From assembly GCA_963777625.1 (NCBI GenBank), contig CAVZRO010000021.1, forward strand, positions 248,001-312,000: 64,000 nucleotides of DNA, written 5' to 3'. This stretch comes from DATDIC01 sp963777625. Its GTDB lineage: Bacteria > Pseudomonadota > Alphaproteobacteria > Acetobacterales > Acetobacteraceae. A model generated the notes under the pieces. The model did no database searches and was not told the origin of the DNA. It saw only the letters and a program-made list of their open reading frames with translations. Both the position numbers and the translations under genes were made by a program. Positions 25,967-35,351 of this stretch are shown piece by piece; positions within the stretch are counted from its first letter, which is position 1, and each line of letters opens with the position of its first letter.

Positions 25967-27320
25967 TCGGCAGCCGACCACCGACCAGCAGCACCAGATA
26001 CGCAAGCCCCGCCCCGGCCGGCACCGCAAGCCACGGGTTCGGCCGCAACCAGTTCGAGGACACTTCCTGGCTGGTCGGGCCGAGCATCGCAACCGCGGCA
26101 CCCGCCGCGAGCGCGGCGACATACTCCCGATCGAGCCGCAGCCCGCCCACACCATGCAGGCCGAGCATCGAACCGAACATGCTGCCGGCGGTGGTGAAAC
26201 TGTCGGAGCGGAACAGCACCCAGCTCGCCATCACGAACAGCAGCGTCACCAGCCACGCCGCCGCGCGCGGCAGGCGTACGCCGCGCCCCTGCCACAGATG
26301 GTTGAACGCCAGCGCGGCGCCGTGCAGCCCGCCCCAGACCACGAATGTCCAGTTCGCACCGTGCCACAGCCCGCCCAGCAGCATCGTGATGATCACGTTG
26401 GCCGCCTGCCGCGCCGGGCCGCACCGGTTTCCGCCGAGCGGGATGTACAGGTAATCACGCAGGAAGCGCGACAATGTCATGTGCCAGCGGCGCCAGAAAT
26501 CCCGCACCGAAAGCGCGCGGTACGGCGCATCGAAGTTGAACGGCAGGCGCAGCCCGAACATCCGCGCCAGGCCGATTGCCATGTCCGAGTAGCCGGAAAA
26601 ATCGAAATAGATCTCCAGCGTGTACGCAGCGCAGGCGATCCACGCCTCGGCCGCCGTCAGCGGTATGGTGGCAGCCTGACGGAACAGCGGATCGGCCACC
26701 ATCGCCAGCGTGTCGGCGAACGCAACCTTCTTGGCCACGCCGATGACGAACAGGGCAAAGCCGCGCGACAGATTCTCCCACATCTCCGGCCGGCGTGGAT
26801 TGGCCGCGAACTGCGGGATGATCTCGTTATGCCGCACGATCGGCCCGGCAATGAGCTGCGGGAAAAACATCACGAACATGGAAAAATCCAGCAGCCCGTA
26901 CATGTGCCGGTCGCCACGCCGAAGGTCCATCAGGTACGAAATCTTCTGGAACACGAAAAAGCTGATCCCCAGCGGCAGGATCAGGTGCCAGGCGGTCCAG
27001 CTCTCACCCAGCACCCCGTAATACGTGCCGCGAAGGAAGTCGGCATATTTGCAAACCGCCAGAACGCCAAGATTGAGCGCCACCCCGAGCAACGGGATGA
27101 TACGGAACGGACGCGCGCCGTACCAGCGCGCGATCAGCCAGTTGGCGAGCGTCAGTCCGACCAGCAGCGGGACGAACCGCACATCCCACCAGCCATAGAA
27201 CACCAGCGACGCGACCACGATCAGCACCTGCCGGGCGGTTCGCCGCCCGGCCAGCAGATAATAAAGCGCCAGCACCAGCGGCAGGAAGCCGCAGATGAAG
27301 ACCTGCGAGTTGAACAGCAT
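25941..27320 (-). CDS. MBOAT-family O-acyltransferase (AlgI-like)
   Basis: This 459-residue polytopic membrane protein of the AlgI/DltB group passes acyl groups across the membrane. Landmarks: MLFNSQVFICGFLPLVLALY at the N-terminus, YLMDLRRGDR, FFPQLIAGPIVRHNE, FDFSGYSDMAIGLA, FWRRWHMTLSRFLRDYLYIP, and GGLWHGANWTFVVWG with the catalytic His near residue 320. Starts at 27320; the downstream SGNH-like gene overlaps its end, as with AlgI and AlgJ/AlgX partners. Confidence 0.94.
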   Translation of the reverse strand: MLFNSQVFICGFLPLVLALYYLLAGRRTARQVLIVVASLVFYGWWDVRFVPLLVGLTLANWLIARWYGARPFRIIPLLGVALNLGVLAVCKYADFLRGTYYGVLGESWTAWHLILPLGISFFVFQKISYLMDLRRGDRHMYGLLDFSMFVMFFPQLIAGPIVRHNEIIPQFAANPRRPEMWENLSRGFALFVIGVAKKVAFADTLAMVADPLFRQAATIPLTAAEAWIACAAYTLEIYFDFSGYSDMAIGLARMFGLRLPFNFDAPYRALSVRDFWRRWHMTLSRFLRDYLYIPLGGNRCGPARQAANVIITMLLGGLWHGANWTFVVWGGLHGAALAFNHLWQGRGVRLPRAAAWLVTLLFVMASWVLFRSDSFTTAGSMFGSMLGLHGVGGLRLDREYVAALAAGAAVAMLGPTSQEVSSNWLRPNPWLAVPAGAGLAYLVLLVGGRLPNVFIYFQF

Positions 27321-27332
27321 CCGGCAGGCGGC

Positions 27333-28460
27333 TTACTGGTCGAGCGTTTCCAGCAGGCCGGCCATCAGCGCGGCACGCGGCGCCAGCTCGCGCCAGACGA
27401 TGTGCTCGTGCGTGGCATGCGCGCCGGCACCCGGACACCCCAGCCCGTCCAGCGTGGGAATCCCCATCGCCGCGGTGAAGTTGCCGTCCGACCCGCCGCC
27501 GCGATGCTGCTTGGGCAATGTCATGCCGACATCCGCCGCGATCGCCCGCGCCTTCTGGTACAGCGCGGAGATCCCAGCGGTCTCGGCGAACGGAGGCCGA
27601 TTCATGCCGCCTTCCACAGTTACGCGGCAGCCGGGCGTGCGCGGGGTGAGCGAAAACAGGGCGGCTTCCATCATCGCACCGTCCTCGATCGAGTTCACCC
27701 GCAGATCGATCTCGCACCCCGCCGCCGACGGGATCACGTTCGGCCGCGTACCGCCCCACACCGGCGCCGCGTTCAGCGTAATGCCGCGTTCGATATCCAC
27801 CATGTCGTGAATGGCCTGGATCTGGTGCGCCAACTCCACGATGGCGGACGCGCCATCCTGAAAATTGCCGCCGGCGTGTGCACCCCGCCCCTGCACGCGC
27901 AGCACGAACCGGCCGACCCCCTTGCGCGCGGTGACACAGGCACCGCCGGCGCCGGCCGGTTCGGGGATCAGCACGAAATCCGCCGCCGCCGCCTCGCGTT
28001 CGATCAGGCCACGGCTCGTTGGGCTGCCCACCTCCTCGTCCGGGGTCAGCAACAGCACGATCGGCCGCCGCGTCGGCACCTTCTGGCGCAGGATCGAGCG
28101 CACCGCGTGCAGCGCCATGAAACTGCCCGCCTTCATGTCATAGATGCCGGGCCCGTGCGCCTTTTCCCCGTTCACCCGGAACGGCATGCCGTTCAATGTG
28201 CCGCTCGACCAAACCGTGTCCAGATGTCCGGCGACCAGCACCGCGCGGCCCTCGCCCGGCGTCCGCGCAACCAGGTTGTCGCCGAACCCGTCCCGCCCGG
28301 GGATGCGGGTCAGCTCGGCGCCGGCCTGCGCCAGCTCCAACTCCGCGATGTCCATCAGCCGGTTGACCGCCCCGGCATCCGTGGTCGGCGTCTCCAGCCT
28401 CACCCAGCCGGCCAACTCATCCAGCAAATCTTCGGAGCGACCGACATCGGTCCGAGGCAT
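27333..28460 (-). CDS. M20 family metallopeptidase (ArgE/carboxypeptidase G2-like)
   Basis: A di-zinc peptidase of 375 residues. Metal and catalytic motifs: VAGHLDTVW, GPGIYDMKAGSFMAL, TPDEEVGSPTSRG (catalytic Glu), and ATHEHIVW at the C-terminus. GRGAHAGGNFQDGAS marks the dimerisation domain. The ATG at 28460 has AGGA 8 nt upstream; ATG 28478 is possible. It follows the MBOAT gene's start by 12 nt on the same strand, but there is no functional link. Likely cleaves an acidic acyl or peptide substrate. Confidence 0.92.
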   Translation of the reverse strand: MPRTDVGRSEDLLDELAGWVRLETPTTDAGAVNRLMDIAELELAQAGAELTRIPGRDGFGDNLVARTPGEGRAVLVAGHLDTVWSSGTLNGMPFRVNGEKAHGPGIYDMKAGSFMALHAVRSILRQKVPTRRPIVLLLTPDEEVGSPTSRGLIEREAAAADFVLIPEPAGAGGACVTARKGVGRFVLRVQGRGAHAGGNFQDGASAIVELAHQIQAIHDMVDIERGITLNAAPVWGGTRPNVIPSAAGCEIDLRVNSIEDGAMMEAALFSLTPRTPGCRVTVEGGMNRPPFAETAGISALYQKARAIAADVGMTLPKQHRGGGSDGNFTAAMGIPTLDGLGCPGAGAHATHEHIVWRELAPRAALMAGLLETLDQ

Positions 28461-28569
28461 CGATCCATCCTGTTCCATGAATACGCGGCGGGTCTTTGCT
28501 CTCAAAGCGACAGCTTGTCCACGCATCCGTGCGTGTCCGATAACGCCTGTAGTTTTATACTAACCCGCG

Positions 28570-28876
28570 TTGATGCTGACCCTTCCCGTCATGGCCGGCC
28601 CCTTTCCGTCATGGCCCGCCCCTTCCCGTCATGGCCCGCCCCTTCCCGCCATGTCCGGCCCCTTTCCGTCATGTCCGGCCCCTTTCCGTCATGGCCTGCC
28701 CCTTTCCGTCATGGTCTGCCCCTTTCCGTCATGGTCGGCCCCTTTCCGTCATGGCCGGGCTTGTCCGGCTTGTCCCGGCCATCCACGCCTTCGTCGCCCA
28801 CCGCGCCGCGCGTTCGCTTCACGTTGCTCCGGACAACACCGGCAGGATGGGTCACCCTCAATGTGGTCCGGTATTA
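28570..28876. repeat. Dispersed repeat, copy A (with tandem array)
   Basis: From GTTGATGCTGACCCTT, through a 20-bp array and an inverted repeat (ATGGCCGGGC then CCCGGCCATCCACG near 28750-28787), to ACCGGCAGGATGGGTCA and GGTCCGGTAT. A second copy lies at 39028-39171. It fills most of the gap between the M20 gene and the Lin0512 genes and shows no real coding. Confidence 0.85.
28581..28760. repeat. 20-bp tandem repeat, nine units
   Basis: Nine consecutive 20-bp units, each a variant of CCTTTCCGTCATGGCCGGCC, in exact register from 28581 to 28760. Variation is limited to a few positions (TTT/TTC, GTC/GCC, and the GGCC/TCC/TCT tail). The 39028 copy of the parent repeat has one unit only, so this is a local expansion that may vary in number between strains. 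Confidence 0.92.
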
Positions 28877-29018
28877 CCTCCATTTCACGTTGCTGTTCGT
28901 TACAATGATAAACATATCGGAGCACTGGACTTTGTGCCGGTACATGGCTGGCAAGCGTCGCGATTGTACGCAAAGCTGGCGCCAGAAGCGATCAGGCGAC
29001 CGGGGGATCGGGACCGAG

Positions 29019-29377
29019 ATGGCATTGAAACGCATGGTGCTGCAGATCGGCATGGGCACCGATATACGCGGCGCCGACCCCACCAAAGCGGCGGTCCGCG
29101 CCTTGCGCGACGCGCTCTGGCATAATGGCGCTGAGCGTGGCCGATGCGCTCGGATTGCCGGTGGAACTCGATGCGGACCGAGATCGTCATCGGCGTGCCC
29201 CGGCCGGAGCAGGTCGATCACGCCGCCGTATTGGCGGTACTGCCGCACGGTACCGGAACGGTGCGGGTGGAGGAAGGTGGGCTCGCCATCCCCAACGACG
29301 CCGGCACCAACACCACCCTGATCGCGCACGCCGCGGCGATCGTGCGGCTCGACGTGCCGGAAAGCGGCAGGCCATGA
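29019..29377 (+). pseudogene. Lin0512-family gene broken by two frameshifts
   Basis: The first frame reads MALKRMVLQIGMGTDIRGAD, the second MALSVADALGLPV and the third MRTEIVIGVPRPEQVDHAAV through to the end. Removing one base from GG 29127-29128 and one near 29167 gives a continuous protein of ~118 residues, a close paralogue of the next gene. ATGA overlap with that gene remains. Either two sequencing insertions or a genuine pseudogene beside a working copy. Confidence 0.8.
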
Positions 29378-29724
29378 ACCGCCGCGTCATCCTGGAGCTG
29401 GGCAGCGGCAACGATCTGCACGGCGGCGACTACACCAAGGCGGCGATCCGCGCGGTGCAGGACGCCATCCACCATAGCTCGCTGAGCATCATCCGTTCGC
29501 TCGGGCTCGATTCCCGCACCATGCAGGTGGAGGTCACGATCGGCGTCCAGCGGCCGGAGCGCGTGGATGCGGCGGCGGTCCAGTCCTCCCTGCCGCACGG
29601 CGCCGTCACGGTGCGCGTCGTGAAGGGCGGCCTCGACGTTCCCGACGAAACCGGCAGCGACCTCGCAGTGATCGCCAGCGCGGCGATTTCCGTGCGAATG
29701 CAACTTCCCCGCCACGATGGCTGA
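29374..29724 (+). CDS. Lin0512 family protein
   Basis: A 116-residue protein starting MNRRVILELGSGNDLHGGDY, with the family motif DYTKAAIRAVQDAIHHSSLS and the ending VIASAAISVRM. Lin0512 proteins are small, widespread and of unknown function, often encoded as tandem pairs as here. The start overlaps the stop of the preceding copy by 4 nt (ATGA), so the pair is probably translated together and may form a hetero-oligomer. Confidence 0.85.
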   Translation: MNRRVILELGSGNDLHGGDYTKAAIRAVQDAIHHSSLSIIRSLGLDSRTMQVEVTIGVQRPERVDAAAVQSSLPHGAVTVRVVKGGLDVPDETGSDLAVIASAAISVRMQLPRHDG

Positions 29725-29885
29725 CGTCGCGTTGCATCTGTAACGATCGCTATCCGCACGGGCCGCACCAAACTCGGTCGCGCCTGAGTGTCGCATTCTG
29801 TTGGACCGCCGAGCCGCCGGCCGCCGACCGGCAGACATAACTTCAGAATGTTGATTTCGAGGGCCGGACGAAGAGGTTCGTCTTG

Positions 29886-30792
29886 CTATTCCAGATACGG
29901 CGTCAGCACATCTTCGATCCATCTCATGAATGCGCGGACTCGGCGCGACAGATTGCTCCGATGTGCTACGACGAGGGACACGGCGAGCGCCCGGCGACGA
30001 AAATCGGGTATGATCTCCACAAGCGCTCCACTCTCCAAGTATTGGCCAATCCCCAGGAGCGGCGCCTGGATCAGGCCAAGGCCGGCGAGGGCAGCGGCTT
30101 CGTAGGTCTGCGCGCTGTTGACGTGTAGCGCACCTGGCAACTGAAGCGTCGCGTAGCTGTCGCCGTCCGGATATTCCCATCCGATGGGTCTTGCGCCCAG
30201 CATCGTCGAAAAATGAATTGTCCGATGTTCCTGACGCTGGAGATCTTCTAGCGATCGAGGGACGCCATAGCGCGCCAGATAGGCGGGACTGGCAGCGTTG
30301 ACCATGCGCAACAGGCCCAGCGGGCGGGCAATCAGCGTCTCGTCCCGGATGGGACCAAGTCGCAATACGCAGTCAAACCCCTCTTGAACCAGATCAACTT
30401 GCCGATCCTGTACTCGACACCTCCAGCTCCAACTCGGGGTGAGTCGCCATGAAATCCGGCAAGGCCGGCACGATCGTTGTGCGCGCCACCTCGGTCGGAA
30501 GATCGACCCGTAAACGCCCGCGAAGTGCCACGCGATCGCCTGCGAACATCGAGTGCAGGTCATCGACTTCAGCAAGCAGATCGCGGGCACGGGCATGAAA
30601 TGCGCGTCCGTCCTCCGTCAACTGCACGCTGCGCGTCGTCCGGTGCAGGAGCCTGACACCGACATCTTCTTCCAGCTTCCGGACCGCCGTTGAGGCCCTC
30701 CCCTTTTGGATGCCCAGGCTATCGGCCGCGTGGGTGAAGCTCCCCATTTCCGCTACCGTTATGAATATGCGGATGGGTTCGAGATTTTGCAT
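29886..30792 (-). CDS. LysR-family transcriptional regulator (frameshift)
   Basis: Starts MQNLEPIRIFITVAEMGSFT at 30792 with the LysR winged HTH (ADSLGIQKGRASTAVRKLEE), then breaks after ELELEVSS. The effector domain continues in another frame from VDLVQEGFDCVLRLG to the end MRWIEDVLTPYLE. One extra base near 30410-30416 explains it. Restored length is about 301 residues, typical of the family. It is divergent from the DoxX-like and NmrA-like genes and is their likely regulator. Confidence 0.85.
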
Positions 30793-30884
30793 TTTCGTGC
30801 CTCGGCATTGTTCACCACAGAGAGAACAGTGAGTTCACTTCCTCGGTGTTTATCATACCTAAGAGACACAGTAAGCTCCTGAAT

Positions 30885-30900
30885 ATGGGGATCCCCCCAT
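30885..30900. promoter_or_regulatory. Inverted repeat upstream of the DoxX-like gene
   Basis: ATGGGG (30885-30890) and CCCCAT (30895-30900) flank ATCC in the 121-bp gap between the divergent LysR and DoxX-like genes. It lies just before the GGAGAA ribosome site (30902-30907). It could be a small hairpin or a regulator site. Confidence 0.35.
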
Positions 30901-30913
30901 CGGAGAATGACAA

Positions 30914-31336
30914 GTGTCCGAAACTATGAACCTGCATCACGTGCCTGAAGCTATGACCTTGCATCACAGCCTGTGGGCCGGCCGGATAATGAGCGCGATT
31001 GTCGTTATCGCTCTGGTGGCAGACGGCACTATTCAGCTTTTCGCGCCGGCACAGATCGCGAGCATGTTGCAGGAAACCGGGTTCGCGATGGACCTGACCC
31101 GTGTCGTGGGTCCGATCATACTCGCCTGCGCCATCCTTTACGCCATCCCGGCCACCGCCGTCCTCGGCGCGATCCTGGTGACGGGCTTTTTGGGAGGTGC
31201 CATCTGCGCCCATGTCCGCATTGGTGAGTTGGGGTCGCCGCCGGAAATCATTTCCCTGCTTCTGGGCGCGATGACATGGGGCGGCCTCTACGCGCGCGAT
31301 CCCCGTATCCGGGCCATTCTGCCGCTCATCCGTTGA
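30914..31336 (+). CDS. DoxX-like membrane protein
   Basis: This 140-residue protein has four hydrophobic helices: GRIMSAIVVIALVADGTIQL, VVGPIILACAILYAIP, AVLGAILVTGFLGGAICAHV and a shorter one near IISLLLGAMTWGGL. This is the DoxX-like/DUF4267-type layout. The GTG at 30914 has GGAGAA 6 nt upstream. It is 46 nt from the NmrA-like gene and probably co-transcribed with it under the divergent LysR. Such pairs occur with quinone or aldehyde stress genes; its own function is unknown. Confidence 0.75.
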   Translation: MSETMNLHHVPEAMTLHHSLWAGRIMSAIVVIALVADGTIQLFAPAQIASMLQETGFAMDLTRVVGPIILACAILYAIPATAVLGAILVTGFLGGAICAHVRIGELGSPPEIISLLLGAMTWGGLYARDPRIRAILPLIR

Positions 31337-31381
31337 ACCAACAGGGGCAGTGCTCTGTCCCTCAAGATCAGGAGAAAACAC

Positions 31382-32254
31382 ATGTTTTTAGTAATGGGAA
31401 TCACGGGAAAAGTTGGCGGCGCAACGGCAAAACATCTGTTGGCGCACGGCAAGGAGGTACGCGCGCTCGTCCGCAATCGCGAGAAGGCGGCTAACTGGGC
31501 GAACCAGGGCGTGGAACTGGTAGACGGCGATTGGAATGATTCGGCAGCCATCGAGCAAGCGCTCAAAGGCGTCGAAGGCGCGTTCGTCATGTTGCCGGCT
31601 GTCTGGGCGCCCTCGCCCGATTACAAAGAAGCCAAGGGCGTGATTGCAAACTATGTCGAGGCGCTCACCAAGGCAGCGCCGCCGCGGGTGGTAGCGCTTT
31701 CGTCGATGGGTGCGAACAGAACCAGCGGGCTCGGGATGATCACGGCCTTGTCGCTTCTGGAGCAAGGTTTTCGCGACCTGATATCGCCAATCGCATTTGT
31801 GCGCGCAGGCGGATTCTTCGAAAACTTCCTCTACGGCTTGCAGGTCGCCCAGGGCGGAACGCTACCGGTCTACTACAATCCGACAAACCGGAAATCGACC
31901 ATGGTCGCGACGAACGACATCGGCGCGGAGGTCGCAACCCTTTTGACCGGGCCAGCGTGGTCAGGGCAGCGCGTCGTCGAGCTTGGTTCGATGGTCAGCG
32001 CGGATGAAGTCGCGGAGCAATTGGGTGAAGTCCTGAATCTCGACGTGAAAGCCTTTGCAGTCCCGCGTGCAGGGTGGGCGGAAGCGTTCGAGCAATTCGG
32101 CATCCCGAAGGGCCACACCGGACCTGCCGAAGAAATGTTTGAGGCCGTGAATGCAGGATGGATGGACCTCGGAGTTGAGGGTACGGAGCACGTAGCGGGT
32201 ACGACGTCCGCACGCGATGTATTCGAGGCTGCACAGAACGCCGCCAAGGCGTAA
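31382..32254 (+). CDS. NmrA-like NAD(P)-binding protein
   Basis: This 290-residue atypical short-chain dehydrogenase has the nucleotide motif MGITGKVGGATAKHLL (GxxGxxG) at residues 5-20 and the first acidic/basic strand end RALVRNREKA, which favours NADP. ALSSMGANRTSG aligns with the Ser region but lacks the YxxxK pair, as in NmrA/quinone-oxidoreductase-2 (QorB-type) proteins. An AGGAGAAAA site lies upstream. Probably a quinone reductase or redox sensor regulated by the divergent LysR. Confidence 0.88.
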   Translation: MFLVMGITGKVGGATAKHLLAHGKEVRALVRNREKAANWANQGVELVDGDWNDSAAIEQALKGVEGAFVMLPAVWAPSPDYKEAKGVIANYVEALTKAAPPRVVALSSMGANRTSGLGMITALSLLEQGFRDLISPIAFVRAGGFFENFLYGLQVAQGGTLPVYYNPTNRKSTMVATNDIGAEVATLLTGPAWSGQRVVELGSMVSADEVAEQLGEVLNLDVKAFAVPRAGWAEAFEQFGIPKGHTGPAEEMFEAVNAGWMDLGVEGTEHVAGTTSARDVFEAAQNAAKA

Positions 32255-32571
32255 GTCCGGGACGGATCAGGCATGAGACGGAGACTGCCCGCTTCTGCGT
32301 CGGACGCGTCGCGGGAAGCGCTCAACAGTTCAAAGCAACGCGAAGCGCCTCCACTCCGGAAGATATGACCGTAATGGAACCGCACCGAGAACACCTCATA
32401 AAGGCTCTTTATGGAAAAAGGTCAGCCAGCGAGCGGATCGCAGTTCCTCAGGTAGATATTCCCTGCCATCGAATTGAAAGGTTCCAGTCGTCGCCAAGCT
32501 CGCCCGTTTTTAGCACGCGAGCACGCGCTTCCTGGTCGCGCTGGGAACTTTGGGAGGAGTTTGCGCCCGCC
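32255..32571. other. Intergenic stretch between convergent genes
   Basis: No gene is supported. Composition drops from the GC-rich upstream gene to about half GC here, marking the left edge of the low-GC unknown gene. No clear terminator hairpin found. Confidence 0.45.
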
Positions 32572-34369
32572 TCAGGTGACCGTTCCACGAACGAAGACAG
32601 CAAAGTGGCCAGTGTCAAGCGTCTTTATCGCCCGAAGCAAGAATTCCCCATAGGCGACCGCGCGTTGTGCGGCTGTTTCAGCCACTTTGATATGTGGTGC
32701 GTTCTCTTTGGCCTTTAAACTTATAATCCCAGGAAGGTTGTGACCATCGCCACCCTTTGCAAAATATGTCAAAAGGTTTGCCGGGGCGCTCGCGCTAACT
32801 AACGCCTCCCAAATTTCAGTGGAGATTCCCTTCGACCGAACTATCTCAAACGCCTTTTCTAAAACAAGAAGATGCGGGGCAAGATTTTGTCCGCATCTCG
32901 GCCACAATATTAGGCATGATTGACTTAATGTCCCTAACGTTGTTCTCGATAAGAGCCGCAAGACGATGAGATTCTTGTAACTGGAGCCTAATGCCAGTCT
33001 TGTCCTCGGTTATTACCGCTCCAGCGACTTTTGCCTGAATTTGATCGAAAGCACGACCATAATGGTGGACAGCGCTTTGAAGCCTCAGAAAGCTAATTAA
33101 ATTAGGGAAGACCTTCTCATACTCGCCGAAGTTAGGGAGCTTGCCAACCTCGGTCTGAAAAGACTCTCTCGTGAGAAAGTCAGGTGGAGGGGGATCGTTG
33201 GCTCTGTTAGCTTGTCCCGAAGCGGCTTGCTGAAAGCCGAATGCTGTTAAACCGAACCCGGCTGCAATAGCAGCTCCAATAGCCGCTCCGATGCCTGTCC
33301 AACCGGCCGCAGCAGTTGCGACGGCGGTGACGGCCGCTAATCCCGTAAAGTAGATTGCTGCTCCGAGGTCAGTGACGGCATTCTCCTCCGCCTGTTCCTT
33401 TAGGACATCGACAACAACCTGTACGCCGATGCTTCCTACCTGAATAGCGTTACCGTCAGGCCCACGCCCGCCGATGATTTCACGGTACACCTGAGGATAG
33501 CTGTTTCCATATTGGTCATGAAGCGAGACAAGCAGGACATAGCTTAGCGTGTCAGCAAGTGGCCCATCTATATTATACAGAGTTGGGTCAAACCATTGCC
33601 ACTGCTGCGTAATCAATCCTGAATCTATCGTCGCGGTTGGTGGAGGTTGCCCTGGCTCTACTCGATTAAGAGTGGTTGGTAGAACGGAAGGTAAAATTGT
33701 CCGCACTACTCCTGTATTTGCGTCGGTTTCAGTGAATACTGCGCTGACGATGGTATAGTCCGCGTACTGGCTTGAAATCGCCAAACTTCCTGTTACCGAA
33801 TACATATCTTTCCAAAACACAAGCGGATCAGCTAGATCAAAAACGGGCATTCCATCTTGCACAACGGTTGGACCAGTGAAGGTAAAATTCATGCTGGGTA
33901 AGAGGACCAAAGATGTGTCAGGTAATACATTCATTAAAAATACGATGGTCAATGGGCCGAGGTTTGGGACCTGAGTGCCTGAAGCGTCTACTACCTGTAG
34001 CTTAAGCGTCAGAAACTGAAGGCCAACCGTATAAAGAATGTTGGCTGCTTCAGCGGTAGGAGGAATTAATGTGGCGGCTTGGCTTCCGGTTCCATATATG
34101 CCCGCGGCAGATGGAAGAGGGCCAACGTAAGTAAATGGAGCGTCATTAGCCAAAAACTCATTGCCAGACGGGTCAGTAACGTAAATATTGACCATTACTG
34201 TCGCGTTGGTTACAAAACTTAACCCAGAGTAATATGACCAGACGATAGGGACGGGCTGTCCTGGAATTACAGAGCTGCTTGCGAAAGCAGAAACACTTGG
34301 TTGCGCCAATTGTGGGGGTATTTTGGGGGCGAGTGTCAGCACTCGACCCGGCCGAGGTGGGACCGACAT
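32572..34369 (-). CDS. Unclassified low-GC protein with beta-rich head and Gly/Ala hydrophobic segment (frameshift)
   Basis: Starting MSVPPRPGRVLTLAPKIPPQ at 34369, the frame runs to residue ~507. An extra T at 32890 then shifts it; in the corrected frame it continues QNLAPHLLVLEKAFEIV to a stop at 32572, about 598 residues. The first ~330 residues are Val/Thr/Pro-rich with Ig-like beta strands (VMVNIYVTDPSGNEFLAND). Then a ~50-residue Gly/Ala hydrophobic stretch (TGLAAVTAVATAAAGWTGIG, then AAIGAAIAAGFGLTAFGF) looks like one or two membrane helices, followed by a helical C-terminal part. No signal peptide. GC is near 50%, far below neighbours. I do not recognise a family; a membrane-inserting or surface protein is possible. 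Confidence 0.65.
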
Positions 34370-34564
34370 GTGTCCACCTTAACCTATGCCATGAGCAAGT
34401 TACCGTAGTGGCTGACTGGAATTTGTCAAGCCCATCACGTCCCGCAAGTTAAGCCTTCTGCAAGCTGAGTTCGAACCAATGTTGGTGTTCACCAGGCTGC
34501 CCCGAACCGTCGCTGCGGCAGTTTTGCCGGCCAAACAGGGCACTGCTCCAATGCCGCGTGTTGG

Positions 34565-35062
34565 TCAGATCGGCGATGACGTGTGGGATTGGCGTGATTG
34601 ACGGCGCGAGCGCATCACCGGGCGCACGGGGTGTCGATGGCCGACGCAAGCGCCATAGGCGACCGAGAGAGCCGCCTGATGCTTGAGGCAGGTGGTCGCG
34701 TTGAGCAGTCGCGCAACCTCGTCCCGGCTCAGCGCCACCGGCAGGTTGCGCGGATGCGCCACCCGGATCGCCTTGCGTGCCAGGTCAGGCCGGTCGATCG
34801 TGTGCGTGAAGAAGAACCGCAACGCCGAGACGATGCTGTTCATGGTCGGCGTCGGCACGCCGGCGTCACGCTGTTCGATCTGGAAGCGGCGCACGTCATC
34901 CGCCGTGGCAGTATCAGGTGAGCGCCGCAGGAACGTTGCGAAGCGTCAGACGTCGCGAATATAGTTGCGCTGTGTCTCGCGCGAGAACCGGCGCACGTTC
35001 ATATCGTCGATCAAACGTTGGTGCAGTGGGCTGATCGCAGTGGCGGGACTGGGGTCGTTCAT
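34565..35062 (-). pseudogene. Tyrosine recombinase/integrase relic
   Basis: Beginning MNDPSPATAISPLHQRLIDD at 35062, this is the N-terminal SAM-like domain of an XerC-type integrase of the kind found with IS91-like elements. An in-frame TGA occurs near 34945 (after RDV). The frame then goes on through RRFQIEQRDAGVPTPTMNS, HPRNLPVALSRDEVARLLNA and LKHQAALSVAYGA. Similarity stops there, so the catalytic R-H-R-Y domain is missing. It is a decayed mobile-element gene beside the low-GC unknown gene. Confidence 0.78.
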
Positions 35063-35351
35063 TGGGCGGCTCCTCTCGGTTGAAGGAAGCCGAAACGCTC
35101 CGCCCGCACCGGGCCGTGCTCAATCGAGGCACACCAGTTGGGCCACTACTCGTCCATCAAAACCCGCACCAATCCCGCGAAGCGGGTTCGTTCTTCGGCC
35201 AGCCGCCATCGGCCCCCGTCACCGCATGAACGTCCGCCAAGGGCAGTAACCTGAAATCCCAACCGCCCTATCGCCCCCAGATTGACATTCCGCCACCGGA
35301 TACCGTCTCCTCCGCCCCAGCCTCTCCACACGCGATCCGGAGGAAAACCGC
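35063..35351. other. Intergenic stretch upstream of the DUF169 gene
   Basis: No gene seen. It contains the likely DUF169 promoter and ends with the ribosome site CCGGAGGAAAA just before 35352. Confidence 0.4.

Noticed and set aside
28581..28760. Possible CRISPR array
   Set aside because: Units are contiguous 20-mers without unique spacers, and no cas genes are present.
25887..29321. 1144-codon open frame on the plus strand
   Set aside because: It is antisense to the MBOAT and M20 genes and then runs through the tandem repeat. It is Arg/His/Pro-rich without any family motif, a typical GC-rich shadow frame.
32365..32718. 117-codon frame on the plus strand
   Set aside because: It overlaps the corrected 3' end of the unknown minus-strand gene, has no ribosome site and shows no motif.
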